A stretch of 64,000 nucleotides of DNA, from contig JAFRXO010000051.1 of NCBI GenBank assembly GCA_017443465.1, positions 44,815 to 108,814 of the forward strand. Direction: 5' to 3'. This DNA comes from Bacteroidales bacterium. Lineage in GTDB: Bacteria > Bacteroidota > Bacteroidia > Bacteroidales > UBA932. The position numbers and the translations under genes were made by a program. Every line of letters begins with the position of its first letter. Position 1 is the first letter of the stretch. Under the pieces are notes generated by a model that saw only the letters and a list, made by a program, of their open reading frames with translations, was not told the origin of the DNA and did no database searches. Shown one piece after another: positions 18,185 through 26,984 of this stretch.

Positions 18185-20608
18185 ATGAAAACAAACAGAC
18201 TGATTATTGCGACCCTGCTTACAGTCCTGGTTACGGCCGGCCTCAATGCAGGAGCTGCAGTAAAGAAGGCGGCAAAAAAGCCGAACATCTATCACAAGGA
18301 CTGGATAGATTTCAACAAGAATGGAGTCAAGGACATCTTCGAAGATCCGGCCCAGCCTATCGATGCCAGGGTTGAGAACCTGCTCGGGCAGATGAATATC
18401 GAAGAGAAATCCTGCCAACTTACTACCCTTTACGGCTCCGGACGTGTCCTGCGCGATTCCCTGCCAACTCCCCAGTGGAAAAACCGCATATGGAAAGACG
18501 GTATCGCGAACATAGACGAGCAGCTCAACGGTGTCGGCCGTGGAGCCCGTAATTATCCCCACCTGATCTATCCTTTCAGCAACCACGTCGAGGCTCTAAA
18601 CACGATCCAGCGCTGGTTCATAGAAGAGACCCGTCTGGGAATCCCGGTGGAATTCACGAATGAAGGAATCCACGGTCTCAACCACACCAAGGCCACTCCC
18701 CTTCCGGCTCCTATCGGTATCGGAAGCACGTGGGACAGGGAAATCGTCCATAAAGCCGGTGAAATCGCCGGAGAAGAAGCCCTCCTGCTTGGCTACCAGA
18801 GCGTTTACGCTCCTATCCTCGACCCGGCCAGAGATCCCAGGTGGGGACGCACCGTAGAGACCTACGGTGAAGATCCTTACCTTATTGCAGAGCTCGGCAT
18901 CCAGATGGCTGATGGCATCCAGCGCCATGGCGTTACGGCAGGCCTGAAGCATTTCGCAGCCTACAGCGTGCCGAAGGGAGGACGTGACGGAAGCGCCCGT
19001 ACCGACCCGCACATCAACCCCAGGGAACTGCACGAGATCTTCCTCTATCCTTTCGAGAAGGTCATCAAGGCCACACATCCTCTGGAAGTGATGAGCAGTT
19101 ACAATGACTGGAACGGAGATGCAGTGAGCGCGTCCCCATATTTCCTGACCGAGCTTCTCCGCAAGACATATGGTTTCAACGGATATGTAGTCAGCGACAG
19201 CCAGGCAGTAGAATTCGTTTACAGCAAGCATCAGATTGCAGACAGCCGTGAAGAGGCCGTACGTATGGTACTGGAGGCCGGACTGAATGTCCGCACCAAT
19301 TTCGAGCAGCCTGAGACCTTTATCCTCCCGATCAGGAAACTCGTCGAAGAGGGAAAGATTTCCATGGATGTCATAGACCAGAGAGTCAGGGAAGTCCTTA
19401 AAGTCAAGTTCCTCCTTGGCCTCTTCGACAACCCCTTCCCCGGGAATGGTCCTGAAGCTGATGCAAAGGCAGGTATCGAGCACCATGAGGACTTCGCCCT
19501 GGACATCTGCCGCCGTTCACTCGTCCTCTTGAAGAATGCAGACAATCTTCTCCCGCTTGACAAGAATTCCCTGAAGAAGATCCTGGTGACCGGTCCACTT
19601 GCCGACGAAGAAAGCTATATGACCAGCCGCTATGGCCCGAACGGAATCCCCGGAACCACTGTTCTTAAAGGCATCCAGGACTATGTCGGTTCAGCCGCAC
19701 AGGTCGTTTTCGAGAAAGGTTGCAATGCAGCAGATCCCAAGTGGCCGGAAAGCGAGATCATCCCCTATCCCATGACCGATGACGAGAAATCCATGATGCA
19801 GAAAGCTGTCGATGCGGCTTCTGATGTCGATGTCATCATCGCTGTCGTGGGCGAAACCGAGAGGATGGTCGGCGAGAGCCTTTCAAGGACTTCCCTGGAT
19901 CTTCCCGGACGCCAGAGGGACCTCCTCATGGCCCTCCACGCTACCGGCAAGCCGGTCGTCCTGGTAATGATCAACGGCCAGCCCCTTACGATCAACTGGG
20001 AGAATGTCTATCTTCCCGCCATCCTCGAGGCCTGGTTCCCGAATGTGAAAGCCGGACAGGCAGTGGCCGAGGCCCTCTTCGGAGACTACAATCCCGGAGG
20101 CCATCTTACAATCACCTTCCCGCGCAGTATCGGGCAGATCGAATACAACTTTCCCTTCAAGAAGGGTTCACACGGAGGTCAGCCTCTTACCGGACCTAAC
20201 GGCGGCGGAAGAAGCCGCGTTGTCGGCCCCCTCTATCCCTTCGGATATGGTCTGAGCTACACTACGTTCGACTACAGCGGCCTTGCAATTGCAAAACAGG
20301 CTGACGGCGGGGTGAAAGTTTCCTGCACAGTCACCAATTCAGGTTCCCGCAAGGGTGACGAGGTTGTCCAGCTCTACATCCGCGACGAGTACAGCAGCGT
20401 AGTTACATATGACTCCGTCCTCCGCGGATTCGAGAGGATAACCCTTGAACCCGGAGAGAGCAAGAAGGTGGAATTCAACCTGGTCAAGGATGACCTCAGG
20501 ATCATGGGCAAGGATATGAAATGGGCTGTAGAACCCGGCACCTTCGAGGTCCGCGTCGGTTCCAGCTCCCAGGACATCCGCCTGAAAGATAAGCTCACGA
20601 TAGACTGA
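18185..20608 (+). CDS. GH3 beta-glycosidase
   Basis: The protein has 807 residues and an N-terminal signal peptide. After a Ca-loop-like segment DFNKNGVKDIFE it has the GH3 TIM barrel (ARDPRWGRTVETYGEDPYL, GLKHFAAYS), with candidate nucleophile Asp338 in GYVVSDSQAVEF. The alpha/beta-sandwich domain with VVGETERMVGES and a C-terminal fibronectin-III-like domain (GDEVVQLYIRDEYSS) follow. Such enzymes remove terminal beta-glucose, xylose or related sugars in the periplasm. A weak -7-like element (TATATTTA, 18158-18165) may give it an extra promoter. Its TGA stop shares the A with the ATG of the next gene, so the two are coupled. Confidence 0.93.
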   Translation: MKTNRLIIATLLTVLVTAGLNAGAAVKKAAKKPNIYHKDWIDFNKNGVKDIFEDPAQPIDARVENLLGQMNIEEKSCQLTTLYGSGRVLRDSLPTPQWKNRIWKDGIANIDEQLNGVGRGARNYPHLIYPFSNHVEALNTIQRWFIEETRLGIPVEFTNEGIHGLNHTKATPLPAPIGIGSTWDREIVHKAGEIAGEEALLLGYQSVYAPILDPARDPRWGRTVETYGEDPYLIAELGIQMADGIQRHGVTAGLKHFAAYSVPKGGRDGSARTDPHINPRELHEIFLYPFEKVIKATHPLEVMSSYNDWNGDAVSASPYFLTELLRKTYGFNGYVVSDSQAVEFVYSKHQIADSREEAVRMVLEAGLNVRTNFEQPETFILPIRKLVEEGKISMDVIDQRVREVLKVKFLLGLFDNPFPGNGPEADAKAGIEHHEDFALDICRRSLVLLKNADNLLPLDKNSLKKILVTGPLADEESYMTSRYGPNGIPGTTVLKGIQDYVGSAAQVVFEKGCNAADPKWPESEIIPYPMTDDEKSMMQKAVDAASDVDVIIAVVGETERMVGESLSRTSLDLPGRQRDLLMALHATGKPVVLVMINGQPLTINWENVYLPAILEAWFPNVKAGQAVAEALFGDYNPGGHLTITFPRSIGQIEYNFPFKKGSHGGQPLTGPNGGGRSRVVGPLYPFGYGLSYTTFDYSGLAIAKQADGGVKVSCTVTNSGSRKGDEVVQLYIRDEYSSVVTYDSVLRGFERITLEPGESKKVEFNLVKDDLRIMGKDMKWAVEPGTFEVRVGSSSQDIRLKDKLTID

Positions 20609-21879
20609 TGGAAAAATATGTAAGAGCCCTGCTTCTCGCCCTTGCCATGCTCCCGCTGACAATGCGGGCGGCAGACTTCGATGTTCACCGGTATGGAGCC
20701 AAAGGAGACGGAGTCAAGATGGATACCCAGGCCATCCAGAAAGCCATCGATGCCTGTAACCAGGCAGGAGGAGGACGGGTTGTCCTTTCAGACGGGACAT
20801 TCCTGACAGGGGCGATCCATCTCAAGAGCGGAGTCGAACTGCACATTGATGCCACTGCACGCCTACTCGCCTCCCCCGACATAAAGGATTTTCCGAACTG
20901 GCCCGACGTCAAGCATTTCATCAATGAGAACCTGCCCCGCAAGAACCGCAATGCATGCGTAATCTTTGCGGACGAAGCGGATAACATCGCAATCACAGGC
21001 CGGGGCGTTATCGACGGGAACGGCACCTACCATGTCCGCAAACTGGACAAGCCAAAATCCAACAGGTGGGCATATGAAAGGATCTACGGCCTGGAAGAAT
21101 CCCTTCCCCGGGTGGTTTTCCTGGCAGGATGCAAAAACGTCCTCCTGGAAGACGTAACGATGGTAAACCAGCCTGCCGGATGGGGCTACTGGGTGCACGA
21201 CTGCGACAGGGTCACGATAAGGGGCCTCAAGATCTTTAACGACAAGACCTATCCCAACAACGACGGCATCCACCTCAACTGTAGCCGTGACGTGACTGTC
21301 TCCGACTGCCAGATCGAGTGCGGTGACGACTGCATAGTCCTCAGGGCCAACAGCCGCTCGCTCAAGGAGGACAAGGTCATGGAAAGGGCTACGATAACCA
21401 ACTGCATCCTTAGCAGCAACGCCTGCGCTATAAGAGTTGCATGGACTAATGACGGGATCATCCGGAACTGCACCCTATCCAACCTGGAAATATATGACAC
21501 TAACCTGGGCATATCCATTCATATGCCATATCGTGAAGGGACGAACGACTTCGGGCGCGAAGCGACTCACATTGAGAACCTGGACTTCTCGAACATCAGG
21601 ATGACTGACATATATGGATATCCGGTGTACGCAGTCATGGACGATGAGCGGAAGGTGATGATCGATGCTGTACAGGACATTTCATTCACGAACGTCTCCG
21701 CAACTTCGGCACGCTTTCCGTATTTCCATGGACGCGAGGAAACCCCGTTCCGCAGAATCACATTCTCCGGTTGCACTTTCATCAAAAAAGGGAGCAAGGC
21801 GGCCTCTTCTCCCGGAGAGCACATCTCAGGACTAATCTACGACAACTGCATTTTCAGCCAAATCCCGGACGATGAATAA
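20608..21879 (+). CDS. GH28 polygalacturonase-like enzyme
   Basis: This 423-residue secreted right-handed beta-helix enzyme begins, after the signal peptide, with the family's opening DVHRYGAKGDGVKMDTQAIQ. Catalytic-type Asp residues are present in NNDGIHLNC and ECGDDCIVLRAN. The GHG motif of classical polygalacturonases is replaced by SSNACAIRVAWTNDG, a variant I associate with Bacteroidota members. GH28 hydrolyses galacturonic-acid linkages in homogalacturonan or rhamnogalacturonan. It overlaps the GH3 stop by one base. A GH28 next to an esterase and a pectin methylesterase points to pectin as the target. Confidence 0.9.
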   Translation: MEKYVRALLLALAMLPLTMRAADFDVHRYGAKGDGVKMDTQAIQKAIDACNQAGGGRVVLSDGTFLTGAIHLKSGVELHIDATARLLASPDIKDFPNWPDVKHFINENLPRKNRNACVIFADEADNIAITGRGVIDGNGTYHVRKLDKPKSNRWAYERIYGLEESLPRVVFLAGCKNVLLEDVTMVNQPAGWGYWVHDCDRVTIRGLKIFNDKTYPNNDGIHLNCSRDVTVSDCQIECGDDCIVLRANSRSLKEDKVMERATITNCILSSNACAIRVAWTNDGIIRNCTLSNLEIYDTNLGISIHMPYREGTNDFGREATHIENLDFSNIRMTDIYGYPVYAVMDDERKVMIDAVQDISFTNVSATSARFPYFHGREETPFRRITFSGCTFIKKGSKAASSPGEHISGLIYDNCIFSQIPDDE

Positions 21880-21905
21880 AATGACAACACTAATTCCTAA
21901 CACAT

Positions 21906-22817
21906 ATGAAAACTAAAACACTTATATCAGTGAGGCATATACTTTTATCCGCATGCCTCGCAGCGGTGGGGCTCTTTGTAGCACCGTCAGCCGACGCACA
22001 GAACCAGCCGCAGAGCCGGTCCCGGAACATGCCGGAGCACCACAAGATCCTCAGGGACATGCGCTACGGAGAGAAACGTTCCGACATCCCTTCAGACGAC
22101 CCAGACCAGGACAGGATAATGGACATCCACGTTCCTTCGACGGCAAAACCCGCCAAGGGATATCCTGTCGTGCTCTTCGTCCATGGAGGCGGTTTCTCGC
22201 ACAACACCAAAGCCTATTATCCGGGGAATGCAGGCTTCTTCGATAAGATAGTTGACAGGGGATATGCCATAGTATCCATCAATTACTGCCTGACTCTGAA
22301 GAACAAGCCTATGACCGGCGGAGGCGGAGGCACTGGAAAAGGTTTCCCGGCCGACGGGAAATATCCCGAGGGATTCCAGAATGCCATCGATGACGCAGTA
22401 ACCGATGCGGTAGTGGCTCTCAAGTGGATCTGGAAAGAAGGAAAGAAGTACGGACTGGACCGCAACAAAGTGGTAATCAGCGGAGGCTCCGCCGGTGCCA
22501 TTACCAGTCTTTACACCGCTTTCACCAGCGCTCCCAAGAAGCCTAAGATCAGAGGAGTAATCAATCTCTGGGGCGCTATCGCCAGTCCTGCCCTGATCCA
22601 GACCCCGAACATTCCGGTACTTACATTCCACGGAGACCAGGATGACCTGGTAAGCGTAGAATACGGGAAAGGGATCCAGAAGAGGCTTGAGGAAATCGGC
22701 AGCAAGGACTCACGAATGATCCTGATGGAAGGCCGCGGCCACGCGCAGTACCGCTACGTCGGAGAAGAACGTATGGGTGACGTCCTCCCCTTCCTGGACA
22801 AGGTTTTTGCAAGGTAA
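21906..22817 (+). CDS. Secreted alpha/beta-hydrolase, probable carbohydrate esterase
   Basis: This 303-residue protein has a signal peptide ending near APSADAQ. The hydrolase fold shows the oxyanion HG motif in LFVHGGGFS, the nucleophile in ISGGSAGAIT (GxSxG), the acid in FHGDQDD and the His in GRGHAQYR. A glycine-rich insertion (TGGGGGTGKG) sits between strands. It belongs with the BD-FAE/feruloyl or acetyl esterase-like proteins common in glycan loci. Last in the ten-gene plus-strand run, it most likely removes acetyl or feruloyl groups from pectin side chains. It is convergent with the pectin methylesterase 18 bp away. Confidence 0.85.
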   Translation: MKTKTLISVRHILLSACLAAVGLFVAPSADAQNQPQSRSRNMPEHHKILRDMRYGEKRSDIPSDDPDQDRIMDIHVPSTAKPAKGYPVVLFVHGGGFSHNTKAYYPGNAGFFDKIVDRGYAIVSINYCLTLKNKPMTGGGGGTGKGFPADGKYPEGFQNAIDDAVTDAVVALKWIWKEGKKYGLDRNKVVISGGSAGAITSLYTAFTSAPKKPKIRGVINLWGAIASPALIQTPNIPVLTFHGDQDDLVSVEYGKGIQKRLEEIGSKDSRMILMEGRGHAQYRYVGEERMGDVLPFLDKVFAR

Positions 22818-22835
22818 TCCCTGACAGATAACCAG

Positions 22836-23879
22836 CTACGGAATCCAATTCCCGGCCGGACGCGAGAAGACGTTTTTCAGCGTAACCTTCGATGCGGCCC
22901 GCCGGGAAATTTCGTATGACCAAGGTACCCGTCCGGAGCGGTCCGCGCCGGGGCCTGTACACCTGTATTCGTAGTAACGGGCAGTCTTCTCACGCTCGGG
23001 ATCATTCCAGTTGTTCCATCCCTCAGGAGCGATTGACGCATCAATTACGCACTCTTTCCACAAGACATATGCATAGTTTCGCCACGGCCTTCCAAGCCAC
23101 TGATTTTGAAGCCCTTCCGCGGTAGTTAGCCTGCATCTGTCGAATATGTATCCATATGGATGGCCCTCCGGAGTGGAAGCCGCAGTGAAATAGCCTTTCA
23201 GGATAAGATGCACATGGCAACGCTCGAACCACACTGTCGCCGGGCCGAACATGAAATCCACGGCACCCTCGATGTAGCAGTCCTCAAAATACTCCCGTCC
23301 ATCGGCATTGCCGGTAAAGAGAGTGTCCTGGAAGCCCTTTATGCTGCAATTGCGGAAAACCACCCTATCTCCTTCGATGTGGAGTGCAACGGCCTGAGCC
23401 ACATTTGCCCGGTTCTCATGATCCTCGGTCCAATGCGGATTATGGAAGGTCATCGCATCATTGATGATTGTGAAATTCTCGCATATGAAATCCGGGGCAT
23501 CCACCTTCATAGTCCAAGTGTAAAAGGTCCCGATAGTCCCTCCCCTGCCCAGTTCGCTAGGCATGTTCGCATGGTCATGCCATATGATCACAGTCTCGTC
23601 GCGGTCCTCTCCTATCAGGCTGACTTCGGTCTTGTACGCAGGGATAAGAAGTTTCTCTTCATATATGCCTTTCTTGACATATACCCAAGCCCGCCCCTCA
23701 GGCTTATAGTCCCGCAGCGAAAATATGGCCTGCTGGATCGTTGTGAACTGTCCGCTTCCGTCCTTCGCCACAATCACTGCTCCCTCAGGAACGGGAGCGG
23801 ACGCCGATGCGGTCGCGACGCCTGCCAGGAAAGAGCACGCGGAAACGGCAACACAGAGGAGTCTATTATATAACGACAT
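22836..23879 (-). CDS. CE8 pectin methylesterase
   Basis: This 347-residue secreted right-handed beta-helix enzyme removes methyl esters from homogalacturonan. Family motifs are GQFTTIQQAIFSL at the start, GFQDTLF (Gln and acid/base Asp), GAVDFMFG (nucleophile Asp) and WLGRPWRNYA (Arg). The signal peptide is AVSACSFLAGVATASA. It sits 9 bp downstream of the symporter gene on the same strand, so entry of a product and demethylation are probably co-expressed. The usual VDFIFG is here VDFMFG, a conservative change. Confidence 0.95.
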   Translation of the reverse strand: MSLYNRLLCVAVSACSFLAGVATASASAPVPEGAVIVAKDGSGQFTTIQQAIFSLRDYKPEGRAWVYVKKGIYEEKLLIPAYKTEVSLIGEDRDETVIIWHDHANMPSELGRGGTIGTFYTWTMKVDAPDFICENFTIINDAMTFHNPHWTEDHENRANVAQAVALHIEGDRVVFRNCSIKGFQDTLFTGNADGREYFEDCYIEGAVDFMFGPATVWFERCHVHLILKGYFTAASTPEGHPYGYIFDRCRLTTAEGLQNQWLGRPWRNYAYVLWKECVIDASIAPEGWNNWNDPEREKTARYYEYRCTGPGADRSGRVPWSYEISRRAASKVTLKNVFSRPAGNWIP

Positions 23880-23888
23880 ATTACACTA

Positions 23889-25343
23889 TTATTTTGCTTT
23901 GACTTCTTTGCGAGTAAACAGCCTGGTCAATATGAACCCGGCAAGGAAAATGGTCGTAGTCCCGAAAACTATGGTCAGATAGGTGTGGAAGGGGCTCTTG
24001 AACACCGGGAGACTCATATAGGCGATTGCCAGCAGGCCGAGGATCACGGCGATTACTGCAGCGGGACGACTGACTTTACGGCAGACGAGGGCCAGGAGGA
24101 AAAGTCCGAGCATTCCCCCGCTGAAAATCGAAGACAGCTTCCACCAGGCATCCAGTACTCCGTCTATCTTCATCATTGCCAGTCCTATCAGGATACCGAC
24201 GATTCCGACGACCGCAGAAGCGATGTACAGCACAGGCATATGAAACTTTTTGTCCCGCGCAGAGAATTTCTTGAAAAAGTCGGTAAAAACAATTGTAGCC
24301 GAGGAATTTATACTCGTGGCTACAGTACTCATTCCGGCTGAGAAGAGCGCGGCGATCACCATTCCGGTCAGGCCTGTAGGCAAGCCGTGCACGATGAAAT
24401 ACGGGAAGACCTTGTCTCCCGTCACCCCGTCAGGCAGAAGCCCGGGCTGGGCTGTGTAGAACGAATACAATGCCGTGCCTATGTAAACGAAAACCAGCGA
24501 AACCGGAATATAGAGCAATCCGCCGAAGAGAGTGCCTTTCACGGCTTCCGAGGTGGATTTGGCCGTCATGTAACGCTGGACATAGTTCTGGTCGATCCCG
24601 TAATTCTGGAGGTTAATGAAGATGCCATAGATGAGCACGACCCACACAGTCGGCTCAGACAGCGAGGTTCCAAGGCTGCCCAGGCTGAACTTGTGGTCGG
24701 CGGCGGCGATGCTGAACAGCTGCCCGGGCCCCTCAGGCATACCGAAAGTAAGGATAAGGGCGCATATGACCGCACCGGCGATTAGGATGATGCCCTGGAT
24801 GGCATCAGTCCACACAACGGCGGAGATACCGCCCAGGACGGCATATACGAGGGTCAGGGCGCCGGTTACTACGATTATGGTTCCGATGTCCCATCCGAAC
24901 ATAGTATTGATCGGAATGGCGAGAAGAAGCAGAATGGACCCGACACGGCAGACCTGTGTCAGAAGATAGCATATGGCTACATATGCACGCGCCCAGTAGC
25001 CGTACCTGTCTTCCAGGAACTGATAGGCCGAGACGCTTCCGATGCCCCTGTAGAGTGGAATGAATATCTTTGCGGCGAGCCATGTGGCAAGAGGAATCGT
25101 CAGGCTGAATACCAATTGGTTCCAGTTCCCGGAATAGGACCCTCCGGGGAGTCCGAGGAAAGAAATGCTGCTTACGAAAGTCGCGAATATGGACATCCCG
25201 ACCACCCATGTAGGCACATTCCCTCCGGCCTTCGTAAAAGCATCGGCATCTCCCTTGCTTTTGAGGTAGAAGCTGCATCCGAAAAGCGCGACTCCGCCCG
25301 TAAATATGAAGAAAACCAGGTAATCCAGAAGAGTGAGTTCCAT
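23889..25343 (-). CDS. Sodium:solute symporter (SSS family)
   Basis: This 484-residue inner-membrane protein has about 13 hydrophobic helices. It begins LLDYLVFFIFTGGVALFG and contains the family features FVSSISFLGLPGGSY, GGISAVVWTDAIQG and the core segment NYGIDQNYVQRYMTAKS, with SAGMSTVATSINSSATI further on. SSS carriers import sugars, sialic acid or carboxylates with sodium. As the only evident inner-membrane importer of the pectin locus it probably takes up an acidic product such as galacturonate, which is inference. A weak -7-like element (25365-25372, TAAATTTA) lies upstream; the pectin methylesterase follows in the operon. Confidence 0.92.
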   Translation of the reverse strand: MELTLLDYLVFFIFTGGVALFGCSFYLKSKGDADAFTKAGGNVPTWVVGMSIFATFVSSISFLGLPGGSYSGNWNQLVFSLTIPLATWLAAKIFIPLYRGIGSVSAYQFLEDRYGYWARAYVAICYLLTQVCRVGSILLLLAIPINTMFGWDIGTIIVVTGALTLVYAVLGGISAVVWTDAIQGIILIAGAVICALILTFGMPEGPGQLFSIAAADHKFSLGSLGTSLSEPTVWVVLIYGIFINLQNYGIDQNYVQRYMTAKSTSEAVKGTLFGGLLYIPVSLVFVYIGTALYSFYTAQPGLLPDGVTGDKVFPYFIVHGLPTGLTGMVIAALFSAGMSTVATSINSSATIVFTDFFKKFSARDKKFHMPVLYIASAVVGIVGILIGLAMMKIDGVLDAWWKLSSIFSGGMLGLFLLALVCRKVSRPAAVIAVILGLLAIAYMSLPVFKSPFHTYLTIVFGTTTIFLAGFILTRLFTRKEVKAK

Positions 25344-25425
25344 AAGAAGCTAGTATTGATGTAGTAAATTTAGGGTTTTTAGCGAGTATATGCTAACTTA
25401 GCGGAAGAAAAACTACAATCACATA

Positions 25426-26982
25426 ATGAAAACCAGACTCGCAGCATGCCTGATAATGGCGCTTCTTTCACTTGTGCATATGTCCGCGCAGACCAGGACT
25501 ACCCTTAACCCTAAAGATTACGGACTGGACAAGGCCCGAAACGGGCAAGAAAGGTACTATGCCCTGCTGCGCTGTCACGAAGACGCGGTCAAACGCGGCG
25601 CTGCCGTTTCATATGAAGGAGTGGGGAACATTTTCCTGGAGATCCCCGAAGGAGCCGGATCCATCCCCCTGACATCATATACGGATTTCGCAGGAACCGT
25701 AATGACAGTCAAGAATACCGGAAAGAACCTTACCCTGTTCGTCCTCAAATCCCCCGTCCATGAAATCAATGTCACCAAGTCAATGTTCGGGACAGGCGAT
25801 TTCAGCAGCATCAGCGAACTTCGCAGCGGACGGAAGATACTGGTCATCCAGGACAAGACTCCATGGGTTGGAAACAGGAAGGGCTACACCTACGGCGCCA
25901 CCAGGAAGGACATACTCGTCCTGGAGAACGGAAAAGCCAGGAACAAGACAGTTATGCCCTATACAAACGACATTTCCGTCCCTATGGTCTCCTGGTTCGA
26001 GGCGGCTCCGGAGCCCCGGGTCTTCAAGAACCTGGACTTCCGCAGGACGGACGACTGTACAGCGATAACCCGTGTCTGCCTGTTCGAAAACCAATATGAT
26101 GTCCTGATTGAAGGAGTCTCGGTGACTACCAATCCCGGGAAGCTATACGGGGATTCTGCCATAAGCGTAGTCAATTCCGCAAACATCTCCCTCAACGACA
26201 TCAAGATAAATGGAACCTATTCCCAGATAAGGGATTACGGCTACGGGATAAGCCTCAACAACGTTTATGACATCACAATACGCCGGATGTTTGCAAGGGC
26301 GAACTGGGGAGTCTTCGGCACCAACAACGTCCAGCTGGCCACATTGAGGGACTGCGACATAAACCGCTTCGACATTCACTGTTACGGAAGGGATGTCAGG
26401 TCCTATAACTGCAAATATTCCAAGGTCTATAACCAGTTCTCCTCAGTATATGGTGCAGTCGAATTCTACAACTGCGAGTTCACCGAGTTCCGTCCGGTGC
26501 TCATGGAATCCTCCTACAATGCCTATACCCCGTTCGACATCCGGTTCGAGGACTGCACCTTCAACATGGATCCTGGACACTTTTTCATGCTGACCCTCCT
26601 GGGACTCGAAGAGGCACATAACAGCCGGCCTGAGCTGGACAGGAAATGCCTCTCAAACATCGACATACTCCGATGCATAGTCAACCTGCCAGAAGGCATG
26701 ACGAAGTGGAACATAACCAACACCGGGAAAGTCGCCTACAAAGAGACCCTAGACTATATCGACCACCTCAGGATCAACGGTCTGACGATCAACAGTGCGG
26801 CGAAACCGGAATTTGATTTCTTCACCTCTCCGCTCAACACCACCAAGACACTGAAAATCCGGGTGAAGGACATGTACTGGAACAAGCCGGACGGCAGCAG
26901 GGTAAAATACATGATGCCGACCACTTCGGCCGGCAACAATGTCAATGTCAAGGTAAACGGGAAGAAAGTCACCGTGAAATAA
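25426..26982 (+). CDS. Secreted right-handed beta-helix protein
   Basis: The protein has 518 residues and a signal peptide (LIMALLSLVHMSA). Its repeating N-x-x-I/V pattern (ANISLNDIKINGTYSQ, YDITIRRMFARANWGVF, VQLATLRDCDINRFDIHCYG) is that of a parallel beta-helix, as in pectate lyase, GH28 or CE8 proteins. I cannot place it in a defined PL or GH family and see no canonical catalytic triad. It is transcribed alone, between the symporter and an FAD oxidoreductase, and probably acts on the same pectic substrate. Confidence 0.7.
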   Translation: MKTRLAACLIMALLSLVHMSAQTRTTLNPKDYGLDKARNGQERYYALLRCHEDAVKRGAAVSYEGVGNIFLEIPEGAGSIPLTSYTDFAGTVMTVKNTGKNLTLFVLKSPVHEINVTKSMFGTGDFSSISELRSGRKILVIQDKTPWVGNRKGYTYGATRKDILVLENGKARNKTVMPYTNDISVPMVSWFEAAPEPRVFKNLDFRRTDDCTAITRVCLFENQYDVLIEGVSVTTNPGKLYGDSAISVVNSANISLNDIKINGTYSQIRDYGYGISLNNVYDITIRRMFARANWGVFGTNNVQLATLRDCDINRFDIHCYGRDVRSYNCKYSKVYNQFSSVYGAVEFYNCEFTEFRPVLMESSYNAYTPFDIRFEDCTFNMDPGHFFMLTLLGLEEAHNSRPELDRKCLSNIDILRCIVNLPEGMTKWNITNTGKVAYKETLDYIDHLRINGLTINSAAKPEFDFFTSPLNTTKTLKIRVKDMYWNKPDGSRVKYMMPTTSAGNNVNVKVNGKKVTVK

Positions 26983-26984
26983 AT

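Noticed and set aside
20608-21879. GH28 as a pseudogene because of the missing GHG motif
   Set aside because: The frame is intact, the Asp motifs are kept, and the same variant appears common in the phylum.
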